Assembly: GCA_019694555.1 (NCBI GenBank)
Contig: JAIBBS010000007.1
Span: forward strand, 1-64,000
Source: Nannocystaceae bacterium
GTDB lineage: Bacteria; Myxococcota_A; Polyangia; Nannocystales; Nannocystaceae
DNA length: 64,000 nt
Reading direction: 5' to 3'
Shown here one piece after another: positions 46,931 to 55,935 of the stretch (positions within the stretch are counted from its first letter, which is position 1; the number at the start of each line of letters is the position of its first letter). The notes beneath the pieces are model-generated. The model ran no database searches and was not told the origin of the DNA. It saw nothing but the letters and a program-made list of their open reading frames with translations. Both the position numbers and the translations under genes were made by a program.

Positions 46931-47970
46931 GCGTCGACGAGACGATCGGGCGAGACCCACTCGTCCCACGACTCGTCCCAGCCTTGGTAGCGCACCAGGT
47001 GCATGCCGCTGCGCCCGGCCAGCACCACGCCGTCGTAGGTCTTGCCGCCGTGACGCACGGTCACCGCTACGCCCGGCGCCAGCTCACGCGGCTGCCACGG
47101 CGTGACCTCGTGCTCGAACGCCGTGATCTCGCCCTCGTCGTCGATCCATCGCAGCACCAGCCGCGACGCGCCGTCGTCGCCCGGGCGCACGTCGACGATC
47201 TCGCAGCGCGCCCAGTCACCGGTGGCGTTGCGCGCCTGCACGAACTCGCCCTCGCGTCGATGCACGCGGCGTCGCGTCGGGCCCAGCTCGAACGTCGACG
47301 GGAAGCCGTTGGCGACCGCGAACGAGCACACCTGGCCGTCGCACACGCACAGCCGCGCCTCGGCGTAGCGCGCGAGCTCGTCGAGGCGCAGCACGCCGTC
47401 GCCGTCGAGGTCCACCGGCACGCGGCCCTGCAGCGCGTCGATCCAGCAGTTGGTGAAGGTCCACGCGCCGGTCGAGGTCACCGTCGACAGCGACGAGCCC
47501 AGCGCGGCGTAGGCGACCCGACCCGCGCGCAGCGGAGCCTCGAGCGCGAGCGAGCCGGAGTAGCAGCAGTCCGCGGTCAGGATCGCCTGGCGGCCGGCGA
47601 AGCCGCGCTCGATCGCTGCGAACATCTGCGACACCGGCAGCCGGCCGTCGCGCACCGAGAACGCGCCACCGCCGTGCTTCTCGTCGCGCGCGCCGTGGCC
47701 CGCGTAGTAGATCAGGAGCAGCTCGTCGGGCCGCGAGCGCGCCAGCGTGTCCTGCAGCGCCTGCTCGATGCCCGCGATCGTGCCCGCGGCGTCGGTCAAG
47801 AACGTGAGGTTGTCGGCCGGGACCCCGCGCGCGCGCAGGGTCTCCATCAGCACCGCGTCGCGTCGGCCCTCGAGCGGCCAGCAGATCCGATCGGCGTACT
47901 GCAGGATCCCGACCGCGAGCACGCGCGTGCGCGTGGGCTCCCAACGGGTCGCCAGCTCGACGGCACTCAC
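46927..47970 (-). CDS. Caspase-family peptidase with Tudor-knot-like C-terminus
   Basis: A 347-residue protein. Residues 15-230 are a C14 caspase domain: catalytic His92 in IYYAGHGARDE and a Cys in LTADCCYSGSL (C136 by the usual D-x-C layout). There is no signal peptide. After an Arg-rich stretch come two small beta-barrel-like modules, residues about 240-290 and 298-347. The last, with MHLVRYQGWDESWDEWVSPD, strongly resembles the Tudor-knot/chromo-barrel motif of chromatin proteins. The first (FVQARNATGDWARCEIVDV, LRWIDDEGE) looks like a similar barrel. The GTG start overlaps the upstream lipoprotein stop. The role is unknown; caspases in bacteria are often linked to cell death or defence. 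Confidence 0.88.
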   Translation of the reverse strand: MSAVELATRWEPTRTRVLAVGILQYADRICWPLEGRRDAVLMETLRARGVPADNLTFLTDAAGTIAGIEQALQDTLARSRPDELLLIYYAGHGARDEKHGGGAFSVRDGRLPVSQMFAAIERGFAGRQAILTADCCYSGSLALEAPLRAGRVAYAALGSSLSTVTSTGAWTFTNCWIDALQGRVPVDLDGDGVLRLDELARYAEARLCVCDGQVCSFAVANGFPSTFELGPTRRRVHRREGEFVQARNATGDWARCEIVDVRPGDDGASRLVLRWIDDEGEITAFEHEVTPWQPRELAPGVAVTVRHGGKTYDGVVLAGRSGMHLVRYQGWDESWDEWVSPDRLVDA

Positions 47971-49649
47971 CCGCCGCCCCCGGCGACGAAGTCGAGCGAC
48001 AGCTCCACGGTCGCAGTGCCGCCGCCGGTGAAGCGCCAGCTGGCGACCACGCCGCGGGCGCACGACGCGATCGAGTCCATGCCCGAGAGCTCGAGGTCCT
48101 TCACGCGACCATCGTCGCCGATCGTGAAGGCCAGCGACAACGTGCCGGTCGCGGGCGGGTCGTCGCGCTCGGCGCAGGCCGCCAGCGCCTCGCGGCGCGC
48201 GAGCACGGTGCGGCGCGCTGGCGTCATGTCGCGCGTGCCCGAGCTCGACAGCGACGCGATCTCGACCGCGACGCCCGCGGGTGGTGGCGCAGGCTCGTCC
48301 GCGGGCGGCGGCGGCGGCTCGTCCAGGCGGCCGAGCGCCGCCGCGCCGGATCCATCACCGTCGACGATCCCGCCGATGATGCCGCTGCCGGTACCACCAC
48401 CGCCCGAGCCCAGGGCGACCCCGCCCGAACTACCGAAGGTCGAACCGATGCGGGTCTCGCCGAGCACGTCGAACGCCGCAAGCTCCTGCGCACTCAGCTC
48501 CGCGAGCACCGAGCCGCCCGAAGGGCTCAGCCCGCCGATCATCGCGAGGGCGCCGAACGGATCGGGCACGTGGGTGATCGCGGCCGCGGCCACGCACAGC
48601 TCGACGGGCTCGAAGCGGCCGCCGGAATCCTCGCGCTCGAAGCAGCGCCGCGCCTTGTGACGCCGCGGCGCGCGGGTCAGCTCGATCGCATCGGCGAGCA
48701 CGCCGGCTTCGGTGCCGTCGCGCCAGCTCGCCGCCGTGCCGGCAGCGACGGTCCAGCGCTCGCCACCGACCACGCCGAAGGCCAAGGCGGATCGCGGTGG
48801 CGGCGGATCCATCGGTGCCATGATCGCCTCGGGCGCGACGCGGCCACGCACCGTCGCGCATGCGCCGACCAGCTCGACGAGTCGATCGGCGCCGCCCTCG
48901 GCCTCGGACAGCACCGTGGCCCCGCGCGCATGGCCGTCGTGGAAGGCGGCGACGTCGACGCTGTGTTCGCCGTAGCGCACCGCGCTGCCGGGGCCGACCA
49001 CGCGCGCACCGGGCTCGGGCGCGCGCGCGACCGCGGGTGTGTAGGCGTTGCCGACATCGCGGGCATCGAGCGGCGCACGCATGCGCACGCCGCCCGCCGC
49101 GAGCTCACCGTCATCGCCGCGGGCGAGCACCGCGAGGCCGGGCCGCAGCCGCACCCACGTGCCGTCGGCGAAGCGGGTCTCGCTCTCGCGCGCGAGCACG
49201 TCGGCGAGCTGCGGCACGGTCGTGCGCACGGTGACGTCGAGATCGCCCAGCCAGCCCAGGCCGTCGTCGCAGCGCCCCTGCGGCGCGGCCGGTCGCAGCA
49301 GCAGCTGCTCGCCGTCGTGACCCACGACCGCGAACGCGAACGCGTGGCTGTTCGCCGTGGTCGCGTCGCGCAGCTGCAGCTTCGGCGCGTCCGCGCCGGC
49401 CGCGAGCGCGAGCACGGCCCCCGCCGGCACCAGCACGTGCTTGCCGACGAACGCCTCGGGCGCCACCAGCCGCTCGACCGCGGCGCGCTCGATCACCGGC
49501 GGCGGTGCGTCGATCGTCGGCGCCGGCGCCTCGGCGAGCGGCGCCGGTGCTCGAGGCGACTGCTCCGCGGGTGCGGACGCGGGCGGACCGCCACAGCCGA
49601 GCACCACCATCGCAGCACCTGTGACCCGGACCCAGCTCGCACGCAGCAC
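47967..49649 (-). CDS. Large lipoprotein with AgmX/PglI-type C-terminus
   Basis: A 560-residue lipoprotein: signal ending in VVLGC, a Pro/Ala linker, then about 300 residues of beta-rich domains, a Gly/Ser run (SSGGVALGSGGGGTGSGIIG), a Pro-rich segment (EPPPPPADEPAPPP) and a C-terminal domain of about 90 residues (LSLAFTIGDDGRVKDLELSG, CARGVVASWRF) of the AgmX/PglI type, as in the 27162 gene. It leads the operon with the caspase and the epimerase, overlapping the caspase start by four bases. An outer-envelope partner of a cytoplasmic caspase is an unusual pairing. Confidence 0.82.
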   Translation of the reverse strand: MLRASWVRVTGAAMVVLGCGGPPASAPAEQSPRAPAPLAEAPAPTIDAPPPVIERAAVERLVAPEAFVGKHVLVPAGAVLALAAGADAPKLQLRDATTANSHAFAFAVVGHDGEQLLLRPAAPQGRCDDGLGWLGDLDVTVRTTVPQLADVLARESETRFADGTWVRLRPGLAVLARGDDGELAAGGVRMRAPLDARDVGNAYTPAVARAPEPGARVVGPGSAVRYGEHSVDVAAFHDGHARGATVLSEAEGGADRLVELVGACATVRGRVAPEAIMAPMDPPPPRSALAFGVVGGERWTVAAGTAASWRDGTEAGVLADAIELTRAPRRHKARRCFEREDSGGRFEPVELCVAAAAITHVPDPFGALAMIGGLSPSGGSVLAELSAQELAAFDVLGETRIGSTFGSSGGVALGSGGGGTGSGIIGGIVDGDGSGAAALGRLDEPPPPPADEPAPPPAGVAVEIASLSSSGTRDMTPARRTVLARREALAACAERDDPPATGTLSLAFTIGDDGRVKDLELSGMDSIASCARGVVASWRFTGGGTATVELSLDFVAGGGG

Positions 49650-49706
49650 GGCCTCATGGTGACGCAGCGCGATGGCCCAGGTCGCGTCGGCGATCGCAGC
49701 GGTTTC

Positions 49707-51080
49707 TCACGACCCCGCGACCGCTGGAGCCGGAGCACCGCGATCCTGCACGCACGCGACGTAGAAGCCCTCCGTGCCGTCGTCCTCGGGCGTCCAGGTG
49801 CGCTCGTGCAGCAGCGACAGGCCGCCCTGGGCGAGCAGCGCCGCGACGTGACGTGCGCCCTCCTCGGGCTCGGGCGAGCACACCGCGACGACCATGCGGC
49901 CACCGGCGCGCAACCTCGCGCGCAGCCGCGCGATCAGCTGCGACTGCACCGCCGCCGCGGCCGCGAGATCCTCGAAGCGGCGCAGCCAGCGGATCTCGGG
50001 GTGCCGCGCGAGGTTGCCCAGCCCGGTGCAGGGCACGTCGAGCAACACCGCGTCGAAGCGGCCCAGCGCGTCGAGCTCGCTCGCGTCGCCGGCGAGATCG
50101 GTGGTGAGCACGTGCAGTGCCAGGCTCGCGACGTCGAGGCGGCCGCGCTCGCGCAGGCGCGCGTGCTCGACCAGCTTGGTCGCGTCGCGATCGGCCGCGA
50201 CCAGCGTGCCGCGGCGCGTCATCAGCTCGGCCAGCTGCAGCGTCTTGACGCCCATGCCCGCGCACGCATCGAGCACCTGCTCGCCCGGCTGCGGCGCGAG
50301 CACGCGCGCGGGCTGCTGCGCGGCGAGGCCCTGCACCGAGATGAGGCCCTCGTCGTGCAGCGCACCGTAGAACAGGTCGCCGCCGCCGTGGACCCGCAGC
50401 GCCTGCGGTTGCTCGGGCACGAGCTCGATGCGCGCGCCGGGTCGCTCTGCCTGCAACCGCGTCCGCGCGGTCTGGGCATCGATGCGGCCCAGATCCACGC
50501 GCACGTCGACGCTGGGCACGCGCGCCAGCGCCTGCGCCCGCGCCAGCGCGCGCTCGGCTCCGAGCTGCTTGAGCCACCGCCCCGCGAGCCAGCGCGGGAT
50601 GCTCCAGCGCCGCTCGAGCACGTCCAGCGGCGCGGCGGCGGCCAGCACCTCGTCGCGCGCGGTCGCCTCGTGGGCCAACCGCTCGAGCACCGCGTGCGCG
50701 AGCTTGCCCAGACGTCCGCTCGGATCCCAACCCGACGCCGCCGCGATCGCGTGGTCGATGGCGTTGGCGGGCTCGCGCCCGAGCTCGAGCAGCTCGAACG
50801 CGCCCACGCGCAGCAACATCCGTGGCACCGCACCGAGCTTGGCGCCGTCGCGCGCGCACGCGTCGATGTGCACGTCGAGCCGGCTGCGGTGACGCAACAC
50901 GCCATACACCAGCGCGGTCACGATGCCGCGCTCGCCCGCCTCGAGCTCGAGGTTGCGCTCGAGTCCCTCGGCCAGCACGCGATTGCTGAAGCCGCGGCCC
51001 TGCTCGACCTGACGCAGCAGCGACACCGCCAGCGCCTGCGGCACCGCGGCACGTCGGCGTGTGGCAGGGGCCTTGGCCAT
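49707..51080 (-). CDS. rsmB: 16S rRNA m5C967 methyltransferase
   Basis: A 457-residue enzyme with an N-terminal NusB-like helical domain (RQVEQGRGFSNRVLAEGL, VYGVLRHRSRLD) and a C-terminal SAM methyltransferase. SAM contacts include VLDACAGMGVKTLQLAE and VAADRD, and the catalytic Cys pair lies in VLLDVPCTGLGNLARHPEIR and VVAVCSPEPEEG. It would methylate cytosine 967 of 16S rRNA. The ATG at 51080 gives the usual length. The second Cys motif reads AVCSPEPEE where many enzymes have ATCS. It is independent of its neighbours. Confidence 0.93.
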   Translation of the reverse strand: MAKAPATRRRAAVPQALAVSLLRQVEQGRGFSNRVLAEGLERNLELEAGERGIVTALVYGVLRHRSRLDVHIDACARDGAKLGAVPRMLLRVGAFELLELGREPANAIDHAIAAASGWDPSGRLGKLAHAVLERLAHEATARDEVLAAAAPLDVLERRWSIPRWLAGRWLKQLGAERALARAQALARVPSVDVRVDLGRIDAQTARTRLQAERPGARIELVPEQPQALRVHGGGDLFYGALHDEGLISVQGLAAQQPARVLAPQPGEQVLDACAGMGVKTLQLAELMTRRGTLVAADRDATKLVEHARLRERGRLDVASLALHVLTTDLAGDASELDALGRFDAVLLDVPCTGLGNLARHPEIRWLRRFEDLAAAAAVQSQLIARLRARLRAGGRMVVAVCSPEPEEGARHVAALLAQGGLSLLHERTWTPEDDGTEGFYVACVQDRGAPAPAVAGS

Positions 51081-51169
51081 GTCGCAGCGCTTGTAGAGGA
51101 TTTGCCGCGCCACGACAACGCGCGCACGGGAACCCGCGGCGGGCCCTGCTCACGCTCGCCACAGGCTGC

Positions 51170-51175
51170 TACTGT
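51170..51175 (+). promoter_or_regulatory. -10-like TACTGT seven bases before a start
   Basis: TACTGT ends seven bases before the ATG at 51183 of the cytochrome-like lipoprotein, in the divergent gap next to rsmB. Confidence 0.4.
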
Positions 51176-51182
51176 GGTCGCG

Positions 51183-51662
51183 ATGGCCCGCGCCCGATCG
51201 CCGCTGGGGCTCGTGCCCGTCGCCGCCGCCGCGCTCGCGTGCGACCCCGACGGCGCGGCGCCACCGCCGTGGCACGCCAGCGCACGCGCGCTCCTCGAGC
51301 AGGTCGAGGCCGACGAGTTTCGCCGCTGGCCAAGCGAGGTGATCGAGGGCCACGCCAGCCACGGCGCGTTCTCGGCGGTGTTCGTCAACGCGGTGTTCGA
51401 CGCCGCGCGCACCGATCCGCGCCCGCGCGTGCACTGGCCCACCGGCTCGGTGCTCGTGTGCGAGGGCCGCGATCAGGCCGACGGCGAGGCGCGCACGCTG
51501 CAGATCATGCGGCGCGAGGCCGGCAGCGCCGGCGGCGGTTGGATCTGGGCGCAGTACGACGGCGACGGCGAGCCGCTGGACTACGGCACCGCGACCACCT
51601 GCCTGCACTGTCACGCGGCCGGCGACGACTACGTCCGCAGCGTGTCGTTCGCGGGCGAGTGA
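51183..51662 (+). CDS. Cytochrome P460-like haem lipoprotein
   Basis: A 159-residue secreted protein with a signal ending in ALAC. One haem-c motif, CLHCH, lies near the C-terminus in TTCLHCHAAGDDYVRSVSF, and the middle part (WIWAQYDGDGEPLDYG) matches the cytochrome P460-like layout, where a single haem site ends a beta domain. It would act in electron transfer or small-molecule oxidation in the periplasm. No oxidase gene is close. Its last 34 bases overlap the convergent transporter gene. Family assignment is moderate; the haem site is clear. Confidence 0.78.
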   Translation: MARARSPLGLVPVAAAALACDPDGAAPPPWHASARALLEQVEADEFRRWPSEVIEGHASHGAFSAVFVNAVFDAARTDPRPRVHWPTGSVLVCEGRDQADGEARTLQIMRREAGSAGGGWIWAQYDGDGEPLDYGTATTCLHCHAAGDDYVRSVSFAGE

Positions 51663-52831
51663 AGCCGCGCCCGCGCGAGCCACAGCGCCGCCGCGGCGAG
51701 CACCGCGATCGCGGCCGCGGTCGCGAACGCCAGCGGCGGGCCCGCGGCGGCCCAGCACGCGCCCGCGAGCGCGCCCGCGACGATCGCCGCGAGCCCGGTG
51801 GTCAGGTGCAGCAGCCCGAACGCAGTGCCGCGCAGGTGCGCCGGCGCCAGCGCGGCGATCCACGCCGACAGCAGCCCCTGCGACGCGGCCATGTGCGCGC
51901 CGTACAGCAGCAGGCCCACGCCGCACAGCGCGACCGAGTCCGCGATCGCGAGCACCAGCTGCGCCGCCAGCAGCAGCGCGATGCCCAGCAGCAGCAGCCG
52001 CGCGCGCGGCCACCGATCCGCCAACCGCCCCGCGGGATACGCGGCCGCGGAGTAGATCACGTTCATCGCCACCAGCACCAGCGGCGAGTACGGCACGCCG
52101 AGCCCGCGCTCGACCGTGGCCAGCACCAACAGCCCTTCGGTCGCGCGCGCGATGGTCACCAGCGCCGCGACCAGCAAGAGCGCGAGCACGCCGCGATCGA
52201 GCTCGCGCAGCTGCTGCCAGCGCAGCGGACCCTTGCCCGCCGACGCGCTGCGCTGCTCGGGCTCGCGCACCGCGAAACCCAGCAACGCCACCGCTGCGAC
52301 CGCGGGCACGACCGCGAACGCGAACGCGAGTCGGTAGCCGTCGGCGGCCGCGAGCATCCACGCCATCGCACACAGCGGCCCGAGCACCGCGCCGATGGTG
52401 TCGAGCGACTGGCGCAGGCCGTAGGCGGCACCGCGCACCGCCGGCGGCGTGACGTCGGCGATGAGCGCGTCCCGGGGCGCGCCGCGGATGCCCTTGCCGA
52501 TGCGATCGACCGCGCGCGCGATGGCGATCGGGACGATGCCCGCCGCGAGTGCGAACGCCGGCTTGCTCGCCGCCGACAGGCCGTAGCCGATCACCGCCAG
52601 GCGCTTGCGCCGGCCGCTGCGATCGCTCCACGCGCCCGAGACGATCTTGAGCCCCGAGGCGATCGCCTCGGCCACGCCGTCGAGCACGCCGATGGTGACC
52701 ATCGACGCGCCCAGCTCGAGCGCGAGGAACGTCGGCAGCAGCGCGTGGATCGTCTCCGACGACAGATCCATCAGCAGACTGACCAGGCCCAGGGCCCACA
52801 CCGAACGCGGCAGCGTCCGCCAGCCGGTCAC
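51629..52831 (-). CDS. Major facilitator superfamily transporter
   Basis: A 400-residue transporter with twelve predicted membrane helices and the MFS loop motif GAWSDRSGRRKRLAV between helices 2 and 3. Similar sequences (start LMDLSSETIHALLPTFLALE) belong to a subgroup of MFS proteins of unknown substrate, annotated as multidrug or sugar carriers. The second half has a degenerate copy of the loop (GRLADRWPRARLLL). The ATG overlaps the stop of the thioredoxin-like gene (ATGA), so they are co-transcribed, though no functional link is evident. Confidence 0.9.
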   Translation of the reverse strand: MTGWRTLPRSVWALGLVSLLMDLSSETIHALLPTFLALELGASMVTIGVLDGVAEAIASGLKIVSGAWSDRSGRRKRLAVIGYGLSAASKPAFALAAGIVPIAIARAVDRIGKGIRGAPRDALIADVTPPAVRGAAYGLRQSLDTIGAVLGPLCAMAWMLAAADGYRLAFAFAVVPAVAAVALLGFAVREPEQRSASAGKGPLRWQQLRELDRGVLALLLVAALVTIARATEGLLVLATVERGLGVPYSPLVLVAMNVIYSAAAYPAGRLADRWPRARLLLLGIALLLAAQLVLAIADSVALCGVGLLLYGAHMAASQGLLSAWIAALAPAHLRGTAFGLLHLTTGLAAIVAGALAGACWAAAGPPLAFATAAAIAVLAAAALWLARARLHSPANDTLRT

Positions 52832-53853
52832 CGCTCGATCTTCTTGTTGTCGATCTCGACGCCGAGCAGATCCGCGATGCGCCCCCAGCGGTACAGCGGC
52901 ACCAGCCCGCGCTCGGCGACCGCGAGGCGACCCTGCGCGTCGATCACGAACACCGCCGACTCGTCCTCGGCGACCCCGAAGGCCTTGCGGCCCTCCGGCG
53001 AGGCGTCGACCCGCAGCCAGGTGGGAAACTCGAGGTCGACCGTCGCGCCGACCAGCACGCCGCGCGCGTGCTCGAGCTTGGCCCGCATCGCGCTCGAGAC
53101 GTTGCGGATCGCCGGATCGCGCATGTTGGCCGACGCCTGCTCGTCCTCGCCCTCGAAGCCGTCCTCGATGCCCGGGACCTGGTTGCGCGCGACCGCATGG
53201 CCCAGAAACGCCACCACGCAGGCGGTGCCGCGACCGCAGTCGCTGTCGGCGAGCCCTCCGATCGAGAACGCCGGCGGCGTGCCCACGGGATCGGGCTCGC
53301 GCGCGCCGAGCATCTCGCGGATGCGCTCGAGATCGGCGCCCTCGGCCCCGCCGCTGCGGCGCTCGAGCACGGTGCCGTCGGGCCCGAGCACGACGAAGCC
53401 ATGGTGGCCCTTGCTCAGGCCGAAGGTCTTGATGAACGTGCCCTCGAAGTCGACGTGCAGCGGGAAGCGCAGCTCGCCCGCGAACTGGGTCATCGCCTCG
53501 GAGACCTTGCTGCGGAACATCGCGAAGCCCTCGGCGTCACCGATCCAGTAGCCGCGTGTGGTCGGCGGGTAGACCCAGCGGTTGAGCGCGCGGTTGAGCG
53601 GCTGCCCCTCCTTGGAGTCGCCGCTCTGCGGCCCCATGATCACGAAGAACGAGGTGGTGCCACCGAGCTCGCGCAGACGCAGCCAACCCTCGTCGGCCAC
53701 CGGCGCCAGCTCGATGGCCAGCGGATCGCCTTGCACGGGCGGCAGCTCGTCGGGGATGTCCTCGACCCGCAGCAGCCACGCGCCCACGCCCAGCACCACG
53801 ACGACGAGGCCGGCGACGACGAGCAACAGCTTGCGGATGCGGCCCCGGGCCAC
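52828..53853 (-). CDS. Membrane-anchored double thioredoxin-fold protein
   Basis: A 341-residue protein with an N-terminal membrane helix (LLLVVAGLVVVVLGVGAWLL) and two thioredoxin/AhpC-like domains in the periplasm, about residues 60-185 and 195-335. The first (FPLHVDFEGTFIKTFGL, GHHGFVVLGPDGTVL) has no Cys at the active position. The second (PAFSIGGLADSDCGRGTACV, DESAVFVIDAQGRLAV) has a CGRGTAC pair instead of CxxC. The domains look duplicated but redox-poor. A TATACT hexamer precedes the GTG by nine bases. It is coupled to the MFS gene. Confidence 0.8.
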   Translation of the reverse strand: MARGRIRKLLLVVAGLVVVVLGVGAWLLRVEDIPDELPPVQGDPLAIELAPVADEGWLRLRELGGTTSFFVIMGPQSGDSKEGQPLNRALNRWVYPPTTRGYWIGDAEGFAMFRSKVSEAMTQFAGELRFPLHVDFEGTFIKTFGLSKGHHGFVVLGPDGTVLERRSGGAEGADLERIREMLGAREPDPVGTPPAFSIGGLADSDCGRGTACVVAFLGHAVARNQVPGIEDGFEGEDEQASANMRDPAIRNVSSAMRAKLEHARGVLVGATVDLEFPTWLRVDASPEGRKAFGVAEDESAVFVIDAQGRLAVAERGLVPLYRWGRIADLLGVEIDNKKIER

Positions 53854-53862
53854 GCGACAGGG

Positions 53863-53868
53863 AGTATA
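53863..53868 (-). promoter_or_regulatory. -10-like TATACT nine bases before a GTG start
   Basis: TATACT, read leftward, ends nine bases before the GTG at 53853. No -35 box is obvious. Confidence 0.45.
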
Positions 53869-53889
53869 CGCAAGCCGCGGGGTTTGCCA

Positions 53890-55413
53890 TCACGGACGCG
53901 ACAACGTCGCCATCGTCACGGTGCGCTCGCGCAGGCACGCGACCGCGACCGCGGCCTGGGCGTTGCCCGCGTCCGAGCGCGGCACCGCGACCGCGTCGCA
54001 GTGCGCGCCCGCGAGCGGCTCGGCCACGCCGACGCCGGCGGTGGTGGTCACCACGACGATCTCGGCCGCGCCGCGCGGCACCAGCAGCACCGCCGCACCG
54101 TCGACCAGCGCCAGCGCCGGTGCGCCGCTCGCGGGTGCGTCGTCGGGCAGCGGCACGACCGCGGCGCCGACCGGCGTGGCACCCGAGTCGTCGATGGTCA
54201 GCGCCTGCACCGAGCGGCCGTCGCGGCCCAGGCCGAACGCGGTGCGTGAGCCCAGCGCGCCGACCAGCTGCAGGATCGGCGGCTGGATCTCGGCCCACAC
54301 CGGATCGTCGCTGGCAGCGTGGGACGCCCGCGCGTCGACCAGCTCGCGCTCGCGATCGCGATCGAACAGCGCGAGCGTGTGGTTGTCGCGGCGCAGCGCG
54401 AACACGTCGCGGCCGACGGCATCGGCGAGCGGGTCGAGCACCGCCGCCAACGCGTCGTGATCCAGCGTCGGCAGCGGCAACCGCGAGGGGTCGCCCGCGG
54501 GGCCGGCGGGGCCCAGTCGCTCGCGCACGATCACGCGATCGCCCGGCCGCGGCGTCTCGACGTCGCGCGGCGCGAGGGCCTGCGCGAAGACCTCGTCGCC
54601 CAGCAGCAGCGGCGTCGACAGCTCGGCCCACTCGTAGGGTCCCAGCCACTGCGACGACAGCTGCAGCGCGAGCGCGGCTGCGGGCTGCGTCGGCTCGTCC
54701 CACGCCATGCGGGCGAGCCACAGTGCGGTGGCCGGATCGCCGCGCAACCACGCGATCGTGAGCTGCGCCGCGCCGCCTTCGATCGCGACTGCGTCGGGCG
54801 CGGCCGCGGTGAGCTCGGGCAGCGCGACCGTGCGCGCGCGTGCGGGATCCCAGCCCGTCCCCGCGGCCGGCAGCACCGTCGCCTGCACCGGTGCGACCGC
54901 GCGATCGATCAGCGCCAGGGCACCGCGCTCCCCGCTGCCGCCGACGACGAGCGCATCGGCGGCGCCGATCGTCTCGCCGAGCGCCCACTGCAGCGTCGGG
55001 ATCTGCACCGGATCGACGAACACGTCGACGACCTCGGAGTCCTCCTTGGACACGACGTCGGGCGTGGTCAGCTGCAGCGTGTGGTGGCTGGGCACCAGGC
55101 CGCCGCGCAGGTACAGCCGCAGGCGACCGTCGGCCAGCTCGCCCGCCGGTCCCGAGGGTGCCAGCGTGCCGAGGCTGCGACCGTCGAGCAGCAGGCGCGT
55201 GACACCGGGCGTCGCGAAGACGTCGAGGTCCACGTCGAGGGTGCGATCGACCTCGAGGTGCAGCTCGCCGCCGGCGGGCTCAAGGAAGTCGGGCGCGGGT
55301 CGATCGATGGGCCCGGTCGAGCTCGAGTCCTCGCCCTGCGCGGACGGGGCCGCGCCGTGACACGCGATCGCGAGCACGGCGGCCGCGCCGGTCGCTGCAG
55401 CGCTTCGGTCCAC
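53890..55413 (-). CDS. Large lipoprotein, hypothetical
   Basis: A 507-residue lipoprotein: GTG 55413 gives a signal ending in LAIAC. An Ig-like beta domain follows (residues about 35-115, PAGGELHLEVDRTLDVDLDV), then a long beta-rich region with repeats of hydrophobic strand pairs that may be a beta-propeller (RTAFGLGRDGRSVQALTIDD, PAGAAVVPLPDDAP-like). Two Cys near the end may pair (AHCDAVAV, VACLRE). I do not recognise it. No ATG start is available in frame near the signal. Confidence 0.75.
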   Translation of the reverse strand: MDRSAAATGAAAVLAIACHGAAPSAQGEDSSSTGPIDRPAPDFLEPAGGELHLEVDRTLDVDLDVFATPGVTRLLLDGRSLGTLAPSGPAGELADGRLRLYLRGGLVPSHHTLQLTTPDVVSKEDSEVVDVFVDPVQIPTLQWALGETIGAADALVVGGSGERGALALIDRAVAPVQATVLPAAGTGWDPARARTVALPELTAAAPDAVAIEGGAAQLTIAWLRGDPATALWLARMAWDEPTQPAAALALQLSSQWLGPYEWAELSTPLLLGDEVFAQALAPRDVETPRPGDRVIVRERLGPAGPAGDPSRLPLPTLDHDALAAVLDPLADAVGRDVFALRRDNHTLALFDRDRERELVDARASHAASDDPVWAEIQPPILQLVGALGSRTAFGLGRDGRSVQALTIDDSGATPVGAAVVPLPDDAPASGAPALALVDGAAVLLVPRGAAEIVVVTTTAGVGVAEPLAGAHCDAVAVPRSDAGNAQAAVAVACLRERTVTMATLSRP

Positions 55414-55459
55414 GCAGGGCGAGCTTTGCCCACGGTGCGCAGGCCCGCAAGCCCGGGCG

Positions 55460-55861
55460 TCACACGCTCGACAGCAGCCACAGCACGACGGCGCTCGCGC
55501 CGTGCATCGTGCCCAGGACCCCGCCGGCGAGGCGCAGCCGCGTGGCGGAGGCACCGAGCACGATCACCACACAGATCGCGGTGCCGATCGCAAAGGTCTG
55601 CAGCGCGTGATCGAGGCTGGCAGCCGAGGCCTGGCCCAGCGCGCCGGGATCGTGCGCCGGGCCCAGCAGCGCGACCGCGGCGCTCGACCAGATCCACAGC
55701 GCGGCCCAGAACCCGACCCGCACCGCGATCGCGAACAGCACGCGGCGCCGCGCCACCAGCATCGCGCCACCGCGACGCAGCGCGCGGCCCATCGCCCGCA
55801 GCGTGACCTGCAGCGCCTGCTGCGCGGCGGCAGCGGCGGGACGGGACGAAGTCGCAGGCAC
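55460..55861 (-). CDS. Small membrane protein, hypothetical
   Basis: A 133-residue protein with three predicted membrane segments (RVLFAIAVRVGFWAALWIWS, ALQTFAIGTAICVVIVLGAS, AGGVLGTMHGASAVVLWLLS) after a basic N-terminus. No motif is recognised. GTG 55861 is the only suitable start and is close to the divergent gene that starts at 55936. It lies 46 bases from the lipoprotein gene on the same strand. Confidence 0.65.
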   Translation of the reverse strand: MPATSSRPAAAAAQQALQVTLRAMGRALRRGGAMLVARRRVLFAIAVRVGFWAALWIWSSAAVALLGPAHDPGALGQASAASLDHALQTFAIGTAICVVIVLGASATRLRLAGGVLGTMHGASAVVLWLLSSV

Positions 55862-55935
55862 GACGCCCGCTTGTGTAGGCGTGGTGCCGCGCGGCGGTCA
55901 AGTTTTCGGCCCCATGCGATACTGCCGAGGTCCAC

